Assembly (NCBI GenBank): GCA_012270305.1
Contig: JAAXIO010000021.1
Location: 40,970-104,969 of the forward strand
Direction: 5' to 3'
From: Candidatus Saccharimonadota bacterium
GTDB lineage: Bacteria; Patescibacteriota; Saccharimonadia; Saccharimonadales; Saccharimonadaceae
DNA length: 64,000 nucleotides
The notes beneath the pieces are model-generated. The model was not told where the DNA came from. It worked only from the letters and a program-made list of their open reading frames with translations, and did not search any database. Below are positions 45,954-53,466 of this stretch, piece by piece (within the stretch, counting starts at the first letter, position 1; every line of letters begins with the position of its first letter). A program made the translations under genes and the position numbers.

Positions 45954-46253
45954 ATGACTAGCGTAGCTCAAGCAACACAAACCGAAACCACCGGATACCA
46001 AGGGTGGAGTAATTACGAGACGTGGCTCATCAACCACTGGCTCACGAACGATGAGAGCTACTACAAGCAGCTTCAACTCATCGTCTCGTCACACAGTGGC
46101 GTGCAAGATCAAGCCGAAGCCCTGCATGAGTGGCTACAGCTTGAACACGAAGAACTAGAGATCACTAATCTCTGGAGCGACATCGTGGGCAGCACTCTCT
46201 GTCGGACAAACTACCAAGAGATTGTTGAAGCCAATGTGGAGGAGACGCTATGA
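45954..46253 (+). CDS. DUF7249-like NYETW protein
   Basis: 99 aa from ATG 45954 (SD AAAGGAGG). GYQGWSNYETWLINHWLTND is the signature of a small family found on phages and plasmids. The rest is helical (LQLIVSSHSGVQDQAEALHEWLQLE). Function unknown. ATGA overlap with the next gene. Supports the plasmid-like nature of this part of the element. Confidence 0.7.
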   Translation: MTSVAQATQTETTGYQGWSNYETWLINHWLTNDESYYKQLQLIVSSHSGVQDQAEALHEWLQLEHEELEITNLWSDIVGSTLCRTNYQEIVEANVEETL

Positions 46254-46531
46254 GCGTCTCTCCATCTCCCCAGAGCATAGAAAAGTGCCGCAAGTTCTGG
46301 GCGAACGTGGCGAAGAAGAATGGCTGGTATAAAGAGCCGTTCTACGTACAGGTATGGGCAGATAGCCGCGGTGAAATTACCGATAGCGTGTCCTTTGACG
46401 GTCTTCAAGAAGACATTGTGGAACTTATCGGTGACTTTGCACACTGTGCATCGTGCGATATTGTTATCGATCTCGACTTCGATAAGTGGTACTGCGATGA
46501 CTACAACACCTACTGCGACAACTGCCAGTAG
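46250..46531 (+). CDS. small Cys-rich protein, unknown
   Basis: 93 aa. EKCRKFWANVAKKNGWYKEPFYVQVWADSRGEI, then a C-terminal cluster HCASCDI and WYCDDYNTYCDNCQ that could bind zinc. Overlaps the NYETW gene by 4 nt. Its stop is followed after 4 nt by an RNA pseudoknot element. No family recognised. Confidence 0.65.
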   Translation: MSVSPSPQSIEKCRKFWANVAKKNGWYKEPFYVQVWADSRGEITDSVSFDGLQEDIVELIGDFAHCASCDIVIDLDFDKWYCDDYNTYCDNCQ

Positions 46532-46535
46532 TTCA

Positions 46536-46562
46536 CGTCCTGAGCATGACGCTAAACTGCTC
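46536..46562 (+). ncRNA. 3' pseudoknot element, copy a
   Basis: Stem CGTC (46536-46539) with GACG (46548-46551). Loop bases GAGCA (46542-46546) pair with TGCTC (46558-46562) downstream, giving an H-type pseudoknot. Copies at 47396 and 47937 keep both helices with different loop bases. Confidence 0.65.
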
Positions 46563-46655
46563 CTATAGTCATGCTATACGGAATATCGGAAGTATTACGA
46601 GGTTGTTCTGCAAATATCAGTGAGACTATGTAAGAGTCTTCCTCCCTCTGTCTCT

Positions 46656-46754
46656 TCATTATACGGGTGAACCAAAACAATCAAGGTAGTATTCACCCCT
46701 AAGATATAAATCATTTTTTCTTTTAATTGAATATCTTAAGGGGAATCTCCAGCC
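46656..46754 (+). promoter_or_regulatory. repeated leader element, copy 2
   Basis: Same block order as 45798-45890. Core stem CCCCTAAGATAT (46696-46707) pairs with ATATCTT-A-AGGGG (46731-46743), the same bulged A and loop tract but different stem bases than copy 1, i.e. compensatory changes. It lies ~75 nt before the DUF3768 gene. The rest of 46563-46830 holds no gene. Confidence 0.6.
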
Positions 46755-46830
46755 TTGACAGTTTTGGTGTCATCCCGAGCCCTTCTGACAGAGAGGGAGA
46801 AAGCCCTCTCGTTAAGCAAAGGAGGGTCTT

Positions 46831-47169
46831 ATGGACACCGAAGAAAGAATACAAATCGAAACAGCAGCAAAGATTGCTGCTCTCAACGACGCAGCCAGGA
46901 GCAACGCTGCGAACTATATGGCGACAAGGGGCATTATGTCTCTAAAACCAGAAGTTATCTCAGATATCTTTATTGGTGTACAGGGGTTCACGGACTTCAC
47001 TGAAGGTAATGACCCCTACGGTGAGCATGATTTTGGCTCACTCAAGGTAGACGGCAATAAAGTCTTCTGGAAAATAGATTACTACACCAAAGACTTATCC
47101 GGAGGGTGTGATCCACTCGATCCGGAGTGTCGGCGGGTGCTGACCATTATGTTAGCCGAGGAGTACTAG
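46831..47169 (+). CDS. DUF3768-family protein
   Basis: 112 aa, SD AAAGGAGGG. NDPYGEHDFGSLKVDGNKVFWKIDYYTKDLSGGCDPLDPECRRVLTIMLAEEY matches the DUF3768 core (DFG...FWKIDYYD...SPDPADP...RVLTIMLAxEY). Common on plasmids and mobile elements; function unknown. Ends at a strong terminator. Confidence 0.85.
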   Translation: MDTEERIQIETAAKIAALNDAARSNAANYMATRGIMSLKPEVISDIFIGVQGFTDFTEGNDPYGEHDFGSLKVDGNKVFWKIDYYTKDLSGGCDPLDPECRRVLTIMLAEEY

Positions 47170-47183
47170 CTCCTCGGTTTTTT
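47156..47183 (+). terminator. intrinsic terminator after the DUF3768 gene
   Basis: CCGAGGAG-TACTAG-CTCCTCGG followed by TTTTTT. The stem includes the gene's last codons. Confidence 0.92.
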
Positions 47184-47220
47184 AGTTCAGCAATAAATTG
47201 TAAACCCAAGGAGGTATGAC

Positions 47221-47391
47221 ATGGAAGTTCAAACACTTGACCGCGAGGAATTGGAAAAAGTAGCACTCATGGCAGTGTGTGCCTGCAACTACTACGACCT
47301 TGCAGACAATATCGACATTACGACTGATGAGGAGCTTTGGCAAATCATCGACAACCGAGATGCCGAATGCGAGAACTGCAAAGAGCAGTAA
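47221..47391 (+). CDS. 56-aa acidic protein with two Cys pairs, unknown
   Basis: ATG 47221 with SD AAGGAGG; ends TAA 47391. MEVQTLDREELEKVAL, then VCACNYYDLADNIDITTDEELW and CENCKEQ (CxC and CxxC). The C-terminal CxxC end resembles the DNCQ end of the 46250-46531 product, so the two may be distant relatives. A pseudoknot element follows 4 nt after the stop. Confidence 0.65.
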   Translation: MEVQTLDREELEKVALMAVCACNYYDLADNIDITTDEELWQIIDNRDAECENCKEQ

Positions 47392-47395
47392 CTCA

Positions 47396-47424
47396 CGGTC
47401 CTAGGCAAGACGGGAAACTGCCTA
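47396..47424 (+). ncRNA. 3' pseudoknot element, copy b
   Basis: Stem CG(g)TC / GACG with one bulged G. Loop TAGGCA (47402-47407) pairs with TGCCTA (47419-47424). It sits between two genes, ~30 nt before the next start. Confidence 0.65.
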
Positions 47425-47453
47425 TCAAAGTTTAATCCTAAAGGAGAAAAGAT

Positions 47454-47930
47454 ATGCACTACTTAGTGACCTTGATAGTACCAGGTGAAGACATCGCAGA
47501 AGCGAACAGCAACGCAGATTCTATAATGATGGATCTGATTGAGTGGAAAGAGTTTGATTGGTATCAAACCGAAGCGGCAGATAGCCGATGGGAAGATTGC
47601 TGGAAGCCAATCAGTTTATCCAGCAAGAAAGCACAAGCTATCGTGGCCAATACAATGCAGGGGCAACTTGAAGAGTTTAAGCAAGCACTGTCTACTATCC
47701 GAGTAATGTTGGATAAGTACAGTGACGAGCAAATATTCAATGAGGAGTTTGAGCAGGAATCTGGACACTACCTCAGCAGATGGCAGTTCTCTCGAGCATC
47801 TGGCTACCATGCGAATGCCTGTCAGCTCTTTGGCGAAGGTGGCGATTCTATCATAAGCCAGCAACAGCTTGATTGGTATTTAAAAGATGCCGAAAAACTG
47901 TGGGTTGTCCAAGTAGATTGCCACAATTAG
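47454..47930 (+). CDS. protein of unknown function (element tail)
   Basis: 158 aa, SD AAAGGAG. HYLVTLIVPGEDIAEANSNADSIMMDLIEWKEFDWYQTEA, with Trp-rich RWEDCWKPISLSSKKAQ, long helices and C-terminal EKLWVVQVDCHN. No signal or TM. No family recognised. Followed 6 nt later by the best-formed pseudoknot copy. Confidence 0.65.
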   Translation: MHYLVTLIVPGEDIAEANSNADSIMMDLIEWKEFDWYQTEAADSRWEDCWKPISLSSKKAQAIVANTMQGQLEEFKQALSTIRVMLDKYSDEQIFNEEFEQESGHYLSRWQFSRASGYHANACQLFGEGGDSIISQQQLDWYLKDAEKLWVVQVDCHN

Positions 47931-47936
47931 CCAGTC

Positions 47937-47964
47937 CGTCCTAGGCAGGACGTAAAACTGCCTA
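47937..47964 (+). ncRNA. 3' pseudoknot element, copy c
   Basis: Stem CGTCC (47937-47941) with GGACG (47948-47952). Loop TAGGCA (47942-47947) pairs with TGCCTA (47959-47964). All positions pair perfectly. Confidence 0.7.
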
Positions 47965-48548
47965 GCAAGGAAAGACTAACCACTGGCCGCACCATGTAAA
48001 CAGTCCAAGGACTATTTACATCGTCCGTCCAGTTAAACAGCAAGTATAGGCATGTCCGTACTTACCCCCTCGGACTTTACATGCGTCCCGCAGTAAAGTT
48101 CCTCGCGTGCAAGAACGAACAATGCCTCAGACGCGTCTACGCTACAACATAGATTTACTTATTGTTATCTTATTTGTCGCAAGGTACGGACAGCCGGTAC
48201 ATACTGTCCGTTGGACAGAATGTACGCAACTGCCGCACACTTGGCCAAATAAGTAGACCCCGAACGCACCGGCAAATATGACCATTACAAGCTCGTTATC
48301 ACTCACTTGCAATCGTCATATTGCCTTCATCTAATCCATACATTTAACTAGCCTGAACACTACTAATCTATTGATACTACCCTATGCATATGTTTGTATT
48401 AAAGTATTATTACGTAATCATAGTTATATTATAGTTTTATATCTGTTATTAATGTATATTATTCCAACCTTATATTTATATAAAGAGAGGAAAAGAAAAA
48501 AGAAAAAGAGTATAATAAGAATGTAAAGAGTAAGAGCAAGGAGGGCTT
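47965..48548. other. gene-free region with three long inverted repeats (candidate oriT/origin or structured RNA)
   Basis: No frame fits. IR1 (47994-48021): ATGTAAA-c-AGTCC/GGACT-a-TTTACAT, loop AA. IR2 (48072-48102): GGACTTTAC/GTAAAGTTCC with a bulge. IR3 (48197-48225): GTACAT-a-CTGTCC/GGACAG-a-ATGTAC, loop GTT. 48350-48540 is very AT-rich. Location inside a conjugative-type element between maintenance genes and the replication-relaxation gene fits an oriT or origin. Confidence 0.4.
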
Positions 48549-49370
48549 ATGAGTAAAGGCGATGACACGCCTGACAAAGCCAGGCGGCCACTCAATACGA
48601 ATCAGCTTGATACGCTTAGGTTGATTTATCGCTTTCGCTTTGTAACGACTGAGTTAATAGCTCATCGTAAAAATAAAAAGCGCGATGCCGTGACTAATGC
48701 TCACATGCGGGTCTTATACGAACAAGGCTATATAGGGCGTCACTACGATTCAAGCTACAAGCTACAAGGTAAGCATGCGGCCTATTATTTATTGCCAAAA
48801 GGACTAGCTGCACTTAAAGAAAAAGATGACTCAATTACAAGTACTAGTAAGACAATTTACAATGATCGTAAAGCCTCAGATCGCTTTATAGAACATAGCT
48901 TAGCTGTATTCTCAGTGGCTTGCACATTTCAGCGTTTATACGATGGCACAAAGCAATTTTTTGCAAAGACCGAACTAGCCACATTTGACTATTTCCCCCA
49001 ACCAATGCCTGACGGCTACTTGTCTATTAAACAGAAAAATAAACGATACCATTTCTTTGTAGACATTTACACTGAATCTACTCCAATGTTTGTGCATATA
49101 CGTACACTTAAACGATATATCACCTACGACGAGTCTGGAGAGTGGGATGTAACTGAGAGTGATTTTCCTAGCATTATGGTTATTTGCGACACCAAGAGCC
49201 TAAAAAACCGGCTCATGACACGTATTCAGAGCATATTTGAAGAAGAAGCCCCTCACTTAGTAGTATTAGCAACTACTGTAGATGAGCTGCTTAATAGTAA
49301 TGATCGTGATGATCGAATTTGGTCTCCTATAAACTCTGAGGATTTTGTTCCAAGAAAACTTCTAAAATAA
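48549..49370 (+). CDS. replication-relaxation family winged-helix protein
   Basis: 273 aa, SD AAGGAGGG. N-terminal winged helix LNTNQLDTLRLIYRFRFVTTELIAHR, RVLYEQGYIGRHYD and YYLLPKGLAAL match Replic_Relax proteins. The C-terminal part (~110-270, DRFIEHSLAVFSVACTF, FADIYTES-like FFVDIYTEST) resembles their nuclease-like domain. Family members are linked to plasmid replication or mobilisation and may be the closest thing to a mobilisation protein here. Confidence 0.8.
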   Translation: MSKGDDTPDKARRPLNTNQLDTLRLIYRFRFVTTELIAHRKNKKRDAVTNAHMRVLYEQGYIGRHYDSSYKLQGKHAAYYLLPKGLAALKEKDDSITSTSKTIYNDRKASDRFIEHSLAVFSVACTFQRLYDGTKQFFAKTELATFDYFPQPMPDGYLSIKQKNKRYHFFVDIYTESTPMFVHIRTLKRYITYDESGEWDVTESDFPSIMVICDTKSLKNRLMTRIQSIFEEEAPHLVVLATTVDELLNSNDRDDRIWSPINSEDFVPRKLLK

Positions 49371-49390
49371 TCTGTTAAATAGGGGTTGCA

Positions 49391-49414
49391 TTGTACTTAT
49401 AAGTACAATATAAT
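49391..49414 (+). promoter_or_regulatory. 18-bp perfect palindrome over a promoter
   Basis: TTGTACTTATAAGTACAA (49391-49408) is a perfect dyad abutting TATAAT (49409-49414), which drives the small gene at 49457 and the recombinase. Likely an operator for a dimeric repressor controlling excision. Confidence 0.6.
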
Positions 49415-49456
49415 TGTATATATAAGAACAATTTTCTTATATAGGAGGGTTCCCCT

Positions 49457-49636
49457 ATGGGCAGAACGAAAGGCACTAAAAACAAGAATCCACCAGCGGT
49501 ACCAGACACCGTAAGCTTTACGACTGAACAACGTGTCGAGTTCATCGCAACCCTCATAGTTGAACGCATACTTGAAGATATTTCTAATGGAAAACCCCTC
49601 TTAAAGCAACTAGGAGGCGATCATGCCCCCGAATAG
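49457..49636 (+). CDS. 59-aa protein upstream of and overlapping the recombinase
   Basis: ATG 49457 with SD AGGAGGG; TAG 49634-49636. Basic N-terminus MGRTKGTKNKNPPAVP, then a helical part (TTEQRVEFIATLIVERILEDIS). Its 3' end overlaps the recombinase start by 14 nt, so they are translationally coupled. Position suggests a recombination directionality or regulatory partner (inference only). Confidence 0.6.
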   Translation: MGRTKGTKNKNPPAVPDTVSFTTEQRVEFIATLIVERILEDISNGKPLLKQLGGDHAPE

Positions 49637-51350
49637 CTTACCTCCAAAGCTCCGTACACTTCTCGCGGTACGAGTCTCAACACTCGGCCAGGGTATCGAT
49701 GGTGACTCGCCAGAGGCACAAATAGAACAAGGCGAGCTCTATGCACCACGGCACAATATGGAGATTGTCATGATACTCCAGTATCTTGAGTCCGCATCGA
49801 AAGAGCAACAGCCAATGCAGGAGGTTATTAACTACTGTAAAAAGCACAAAGGCGAAATAGATGTTGTGCTCATCAAATCTATTGACCGCTTTACTCGTGC
49901 TGGTTCGACTGTTTACGATCAACTCAAGGAGCAGCTTGAGCCGCTTGGTGTTATGCTCGTTGACATGTACGGGGTAATCGGTGCCCAGAAAGTAAATACC
50001 CTAGAGCACCTCGGTCAAGAGTACCGATGGAGCGTTTATTCTCCAACCCGCAAAACGGAACTTCTGGAGGCTGAACGCGCTAAAGATGAAGTACGCGACA
50101 TCTTGAGCCGTATGATTGGCTCAGAGATACGGTATACGCAGATTGGATATTGGTCGCGTGGCGCTCGATACGGCTACAAAACGAAAAAGATTGAGACCAC
50201 AAACGGCAAACGTACCATACTTACGTCAGATGGGGACAAGGCGAAGATTATCCGTATGATGTATGAGGAACGTGCAGCAGCCGTCCTTAGCGATGATGAA
50301 ATCGCTAAGAAAATGAATGATATGGGCTTTCGTACTCCTATAAAGGTTGTACGAGACAAGAAAGACCGCACGAAGATAGTAAGTCGTACTGGCAACAAGC
50401 TCATGACGGGTAAACTCCTACGCACCTATATTAAGCAGACGATCTATGCTGGCGTGAATACCGAGAAATGGACAGGAGACAAGCCTGTTAAGTGTAAGTT
50501 TGATGGTCTCGTCTCCCCCGATCTGTTTAACCAAGCAAATCGCGGCAAAGTTGTCATTCGTGATAATCCTGATGACCCCGATCATCCTATTGTCGAAGAA
50601 GCACCAAAACTAGAAAAGTTTGCCAAAAAGAATGTCTATAATGCCGATTACCCGTATCGTAAGGTAGTTATGTGCCCTCATTGCCGTAAACCGCTGCTAG
50701 GTAGTGCCTCGCGTGGCAAATTGGGTAAATACTACCCTGCCTATCACTGTAGCAACCACGGCCATTATTTCCGCGTCCGCAAGGAAGAGTTTGACAAAGT
50801 GGTTGAAGAGTTCGTACAAAGCGTTATCGTGCGTCCTGAGCGCATAGACGAGCTTGTAGGGGCTGTTACGGCTGTTTATGAGCAACGACAAGGCCAGAAG
50901 GTACAGGCCGAGGAATTAGTAGATAAACGACGCTTAGAGCTAGAGGCTGAAATCAAAGTCATTATCGACAAGATGAAGCTGATTAGCTCCGAGACTGCAA
51001 TTAAATACATGGAGGAGGACTTAGTAAAACTAGAGCAAGAAATAAAGAGCCTAGACACAAAAAGGGAGGAAGAAGCAGCCAAAGAAACCGTCGATTTGCC
51101 GACCATGTTGACATATGTCAAATACTTTATGGAACACCTCAAAGATTTGCTTATCGACCACTGTAATCCAGTCAAAAGAGCACAGTATTTTGGAGTAATT
51201 TTCGATGAGGTGGCAACTTTCCAAGAAATAAAAGATGGAACCCCAGAAATAGAAAAAATCCCAGGGGTGAACGAGCTATTTAAGCTCATCAACTCTGAGA
51301 AAGTCTCTTTGGTGCGGCGAAGAGGACTTGAACCTCCACGATCGCAATGA
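49623..51350 (+). CDS. large serine recombinase (integrase) of the element
   Basis: 575 aa, SD AGGAGG. Resolvase domain with catalytic S19 (LLAVRVSTLGQG), conserved IDRFTRAGS, recombinase domain (~150-300), zinc ribbon CPHC (C351/C354) ... YHCSNHGHYF and a coiled coil (~420-500). The last 13 codons (from GTG 51312) come from the tRNA-Leu gene (VRRRGLEPPRSQ). In the circular form the frame would continue into 20799-20951 for a 50-residue native tail. Catalyses attP x attB integration and excision. Confidence 0.93.
   Translation: MPPNSLPPKLRTLLAVRVSTLGQGIDGDSPEAQIEQGELYAPRHNMEIVMILQYLESASKEQQPMQEVINYCKKHKGEIDVVLIKSIDRFTRAGSTVYDQLKEQLEPLGVMLVDMYGVIGAQKVNTLEHLGQEYRWSVYSPTRKTELLEAERAKDEVRDILSRMIGSEIRYTQIGYWSRGARYGYKTKKIETTNGKRTILTSDGDKAKIIRMMYEERAAAVLSDDEIAKKMNDMGFRTPIKVVRDKKDRTKIVSRTGNKLMTGKLLRTYIKQTIYAGVNTEKWTGDKPVKCKFDGLVSPDLFNQANRGKVVIRDNPDDPDHPIVEEAPKLEKFAKKNVYNADYPYRKVVMCPHCRKPLLGSASRGKLGKYYPAYHCSNHGHYFRVRKEEFDKVVEEFVQSVIVRPERIDELVGAVTAVYEQRQGQKVQAEELVDKRRLELEAEIKVIIDKMKLISSETAIKYMEEDLVKLEQEIKSLDTKREEEAAKETVDLPTMLTYVKYFMEHLKDLLIDHCNPVKRAQYFGVIFDEVATFQEIKDGTPEIEKIPGVNELFKLINSEKVSLVRRRGLEPPRSQ
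51308..51315. other. right attachment site core (attR) in tRNA-Leu 3' end
   Basis: TTTGGTGC, identical to 20795-20802. It covers the CCA end and last acceptor base of tRNA-Leu(GAG), so integration leaves the tRNA intact. Confidence 0.65.
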
Positions 51351-51397
51351 TCACTAGCCCCTCAAGCTAGCGCGTCTACCAATTCCGCCACCGCCGC
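51310..51397 (-). tRNA. tRNA-Leu (GAG), integration target
   Basis: 88 nt with encoded CCA. Acceptor GCGGCGG, anticodon loop TTGAGGG gives GAG, long variable arm, T loop TTCAAGT. The recombinase C-terminus is encoded on the opposite strand over its 3' half. No terminator follows; the element has separated it from one. Confidence 0.95.
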
Positions 51398-51420
51398 ATA
51401 GATTTGAATTATACCCTATT

Positions 51421-53211
51421 TTAAGGTGTTTTGTAAACAGATTCTTGCTGAGCCGACCAGTACAATACGTTTGCATAGCGATCAATTTCTGATGGCACAC
51501 CACGCCCTGGTATGTCAGGATGAACACTTGGACGGTGAACGTACTGGAGTACTGACTGATATAGTCCAATTGCCGGCACATCGCTCACCCACTGACGCGC
51601 GAAAGCTTTGTATTTTTCGTTGCGTAACGCAGGATCAGAGTTTACCCGAGCGCTAGAAAGTGCGTCGTCGCTCACACTGTTACTGTAATTAGAGAAGTTA
51701 AACCCACCTGTTGTAGCTTGCGTTGAATGCCAATAGGCGTATACGTCAGGGTCAACACCTATAACCAGCTTATACAGAAGTACGTCGTAACTGCGCTGCT
51801 GTAACACCGTTTGCACAAAATCTTGCGAAGTAGAGTCGCGCGTATCGGTATTTATTTTTATGCCCAGCTTTCGCCACTGCCCCGCTAACCGCTCCATAAC
51901 CTTTTCATATGTCGGATCATTTGCCGTTACTACAGTTAGCTCTAATGGCTGATCACCCTTCTGACGTACCTGGCTATCTTTTGGTAGCTTCCATCCCGCT
52001 TTATTAAGTAAGTCTACAGCTTTTTTGCTGTCGTACTCAATATTTGCTGGTATGTTTTTTCCGCTCAATTGACCATTAACGAACGGTAAATGAAGTGATG
52101 GCACTTCGTACCCTATCGCCTTGCGCACCTCCACGGTATCAGTCCCCACTTGTAACGCTCGCCGAATAGCCTTGTCTTTTAAGATACTACTTTGGGTATT
52201 CAACAACGCATACACTCCGCTATTGAGAGGATACTGCTCGGCTTTAAAAGTGCTTGGTAGCTCGTTGGGCTTAATATTCGTTCCAGCAGCAGCTGTTACT
52301 TCGCCAGTTTGCAAGGCGGTTGCCATATCATCAGCTGAATTGTAGGCGTGGAGCTCAAACCGTGACAGGCGCGGGGCTCCGCCGTAATATCTTGGCGATG
52401 CAGCCATGTTAGCAATTTTATGTTCCCCATCAACTGAAGCCTGTAGCAGCTTTAGTTCAAATGGGCCACTGCCTGTTGGCGAAATGCTAAATGTACTCTG
52501 ACGAATAGCACCGGGTGCCGTATCTGCAAGTACGTGCTCTGGCAGCACGGCAAATGTTAACGCATGAGGGAACGAGGCGTATGCTGCCGGTAAGGTAAAC
52601 TTTATTGTACGCTCGTCGAGAGCCTCTGCCGTAACATTTACCCAGTTACCCTGCATTATCGAACGCACTTCAGGCGACTGCATTAACGATACAGTAAATG
52701 CAATATCATTTGCGGTTAGTTTTGTATTGTCACTCCAACGAGCGTCATCTCGAATTCGAACAACGTATTCTTTACCATCATCGCTCATATCCATAGATAC
52801 AGCCAAGTCATCACCCAATGTACCAGTATCATCATACCTATACAGCGAAGAGAATAGCAGCTTGCCTGCCGACTGCTCAGCTTGAGTTACTGCATATAAT
52901 GGATTCAACGTATTAATCGGTCCAATACTTGCCTCGGCATATGTTCCACCCGATTTCCAAGCTACAGTCCGATAAGCTTCTTGATTCCAATGCATTTGCA
53001 CTGCGACAGCACCTATGAGCGTACCCACGAGTACGAGCCATAGTACAATGTGCTGCTTTACATTACGTAGGTTATCAAGCTTACTTACAACGAACTTATG
53101 CGCGTGGCGAGTTGTATTGGTTTCGGCTCTTTTGGCGCGCTTTGAGAAGCTTTTAGAGTCAAATGAGATACGCTGAAATCGTTTCCAGCTTGTCTTTTTG
53201 TCTTCCGCCAC
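51421..53211 (-). CDS. peptide ABC transporter substrate-binding protein (family 5)
   Basis: 596 aa, GTG start. A basic cytoplasmic N-terminus of ~55 residues, TM anchor (HIVLWLVLVGTLIGAVAV), then SBP_bac_5: TYAEASIGPINTLNPLYA, LFSSLYRYD, YVVRIRDDARWSDNTKLTANDIAFTV and QNLFVxx-like C-terminal repeats. Unlike classical binding lipoproteins it is held by a TM helix. It binds oligopeptides for uptake. No permease genes adjoin it. Confidence 0.9.
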   Translation of the reverse strand: MAEDKKTSWKRFQRISFDSKSFSKRAKRAETNTTRHAHKFVVSKLDNLRNVKQHIVLWLVLVGTLIGAVAVQMHWNQEAYRTVAWKSGGTYAEASIGPINTLNPLYAVTQAEQSAGKLLFSSLYRYDDTGTLGDDLAVSMDMSDDGKEYVVRIRDDARWSDNTKLTANDIAFTVSLMQSPEVRSIMQGNWVNVTAEALDERTIKFTLPAAYASFPHALTFAVLPEHVLADTAPGAIRQSTFSISPTGSGPFELKLLQASVDGEHKIANMAASPRYYGGAPRLSRFELHAYNSADDMATALQTGEVTAAAGTNIKPNELPSTFKAEQYPLNSGVYALLNTQSSILKDKAIRRALQVGTDTVEVRKAIGYEVPSLHLPFVNGQLSGKNIPANIEYDSKKAVDLLNKAGWKLPKDSQVRQKGDQPLELTVVTANDPTYEKVMERLAGQWRKLGIKINTDTRDSTSQDFVQTVLQQRSYDVLLYKLVIGVDPDVYAYWHSTQATTGGFNFSNYSNSVSDDALSSARVNSDPALRNEKYKAFARQWVSDVPAIGLYQSVLQYVHRPSVHPDIPGRGVPSEIDRYANVLYWSAQQESVYKTP

Positions 53212-53224
53212 CTAATTCGCAACC

Positions 53225-53461
53225 TTAGCCGTTAATACTCGGGAGGAGTAGTCCAGCTAGAATAGATAATACAAAAATTACAGCTAGTACAATGGTTGCG
53301 TCAAACAAGCTCTTATCAAGACCACGGCGTGTTGTATATAACTCCCCTGAACTTCCAAAACCAGCACCAAGGCTTGCTCCACGCTGCTGCAATAATATAC
53401 AAATAATCATTAGTACCCCGGCACCGAGTGTCACAAACTGTAGAATCGCGTCAATTTGCAT
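53225..53461 (-). CDS. secG: preprotein translocase subunit SecG
   Basis: 78 aa with two TMs. AILQFVTLGAGVLMIICILLQQRGASLGAGFGSSGELYTTRRGLDKSLFDATIVLAVIFVLSILAGLLL has the LLQQ..G.GLG..FG and RRG.....T hallmarks. Part of the SecYEG channel. Confidence 0.93.
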   Translation of the reverse strand: MQIDAILQFVTLGAGVLMIICILLQQRGASLGAGFGSSGELYTTRRGLDKSLFDATIVLAVIFVLSILAGLLLPSING

Positions 53462-53466
53462 TATAG

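Larger units (their letters stand above)
20795..51315. mobile_element. 30.5-kb integrated element with T4SS and bo-type oxidase cargo
   Basis: The boundaries are an 8-bp direct repeat TTTGGTGC (20795-20802 and 51308-51315) at the 3' end of tRNA-Leu(GAG). A large serine recombinase abuts the right end. Joining the ends continues the recombinase frame for 50 more codons located at the left end. Contents are T4SS genes, redox and metal cargo, a plasmid-like tail with repeated RNA elements, and recombinase. No relaxase is recognised, so it may be an ICE with an unfamiliar relaxase or a T4SS-bearing island. Confidence 0.8.

Noticed and set aside
47965-48240. CRISPR array
   Set aside because: The inverted repeats differ from each other and are not evenly spaced; no spacer-repeat periodicity and no cas genes.
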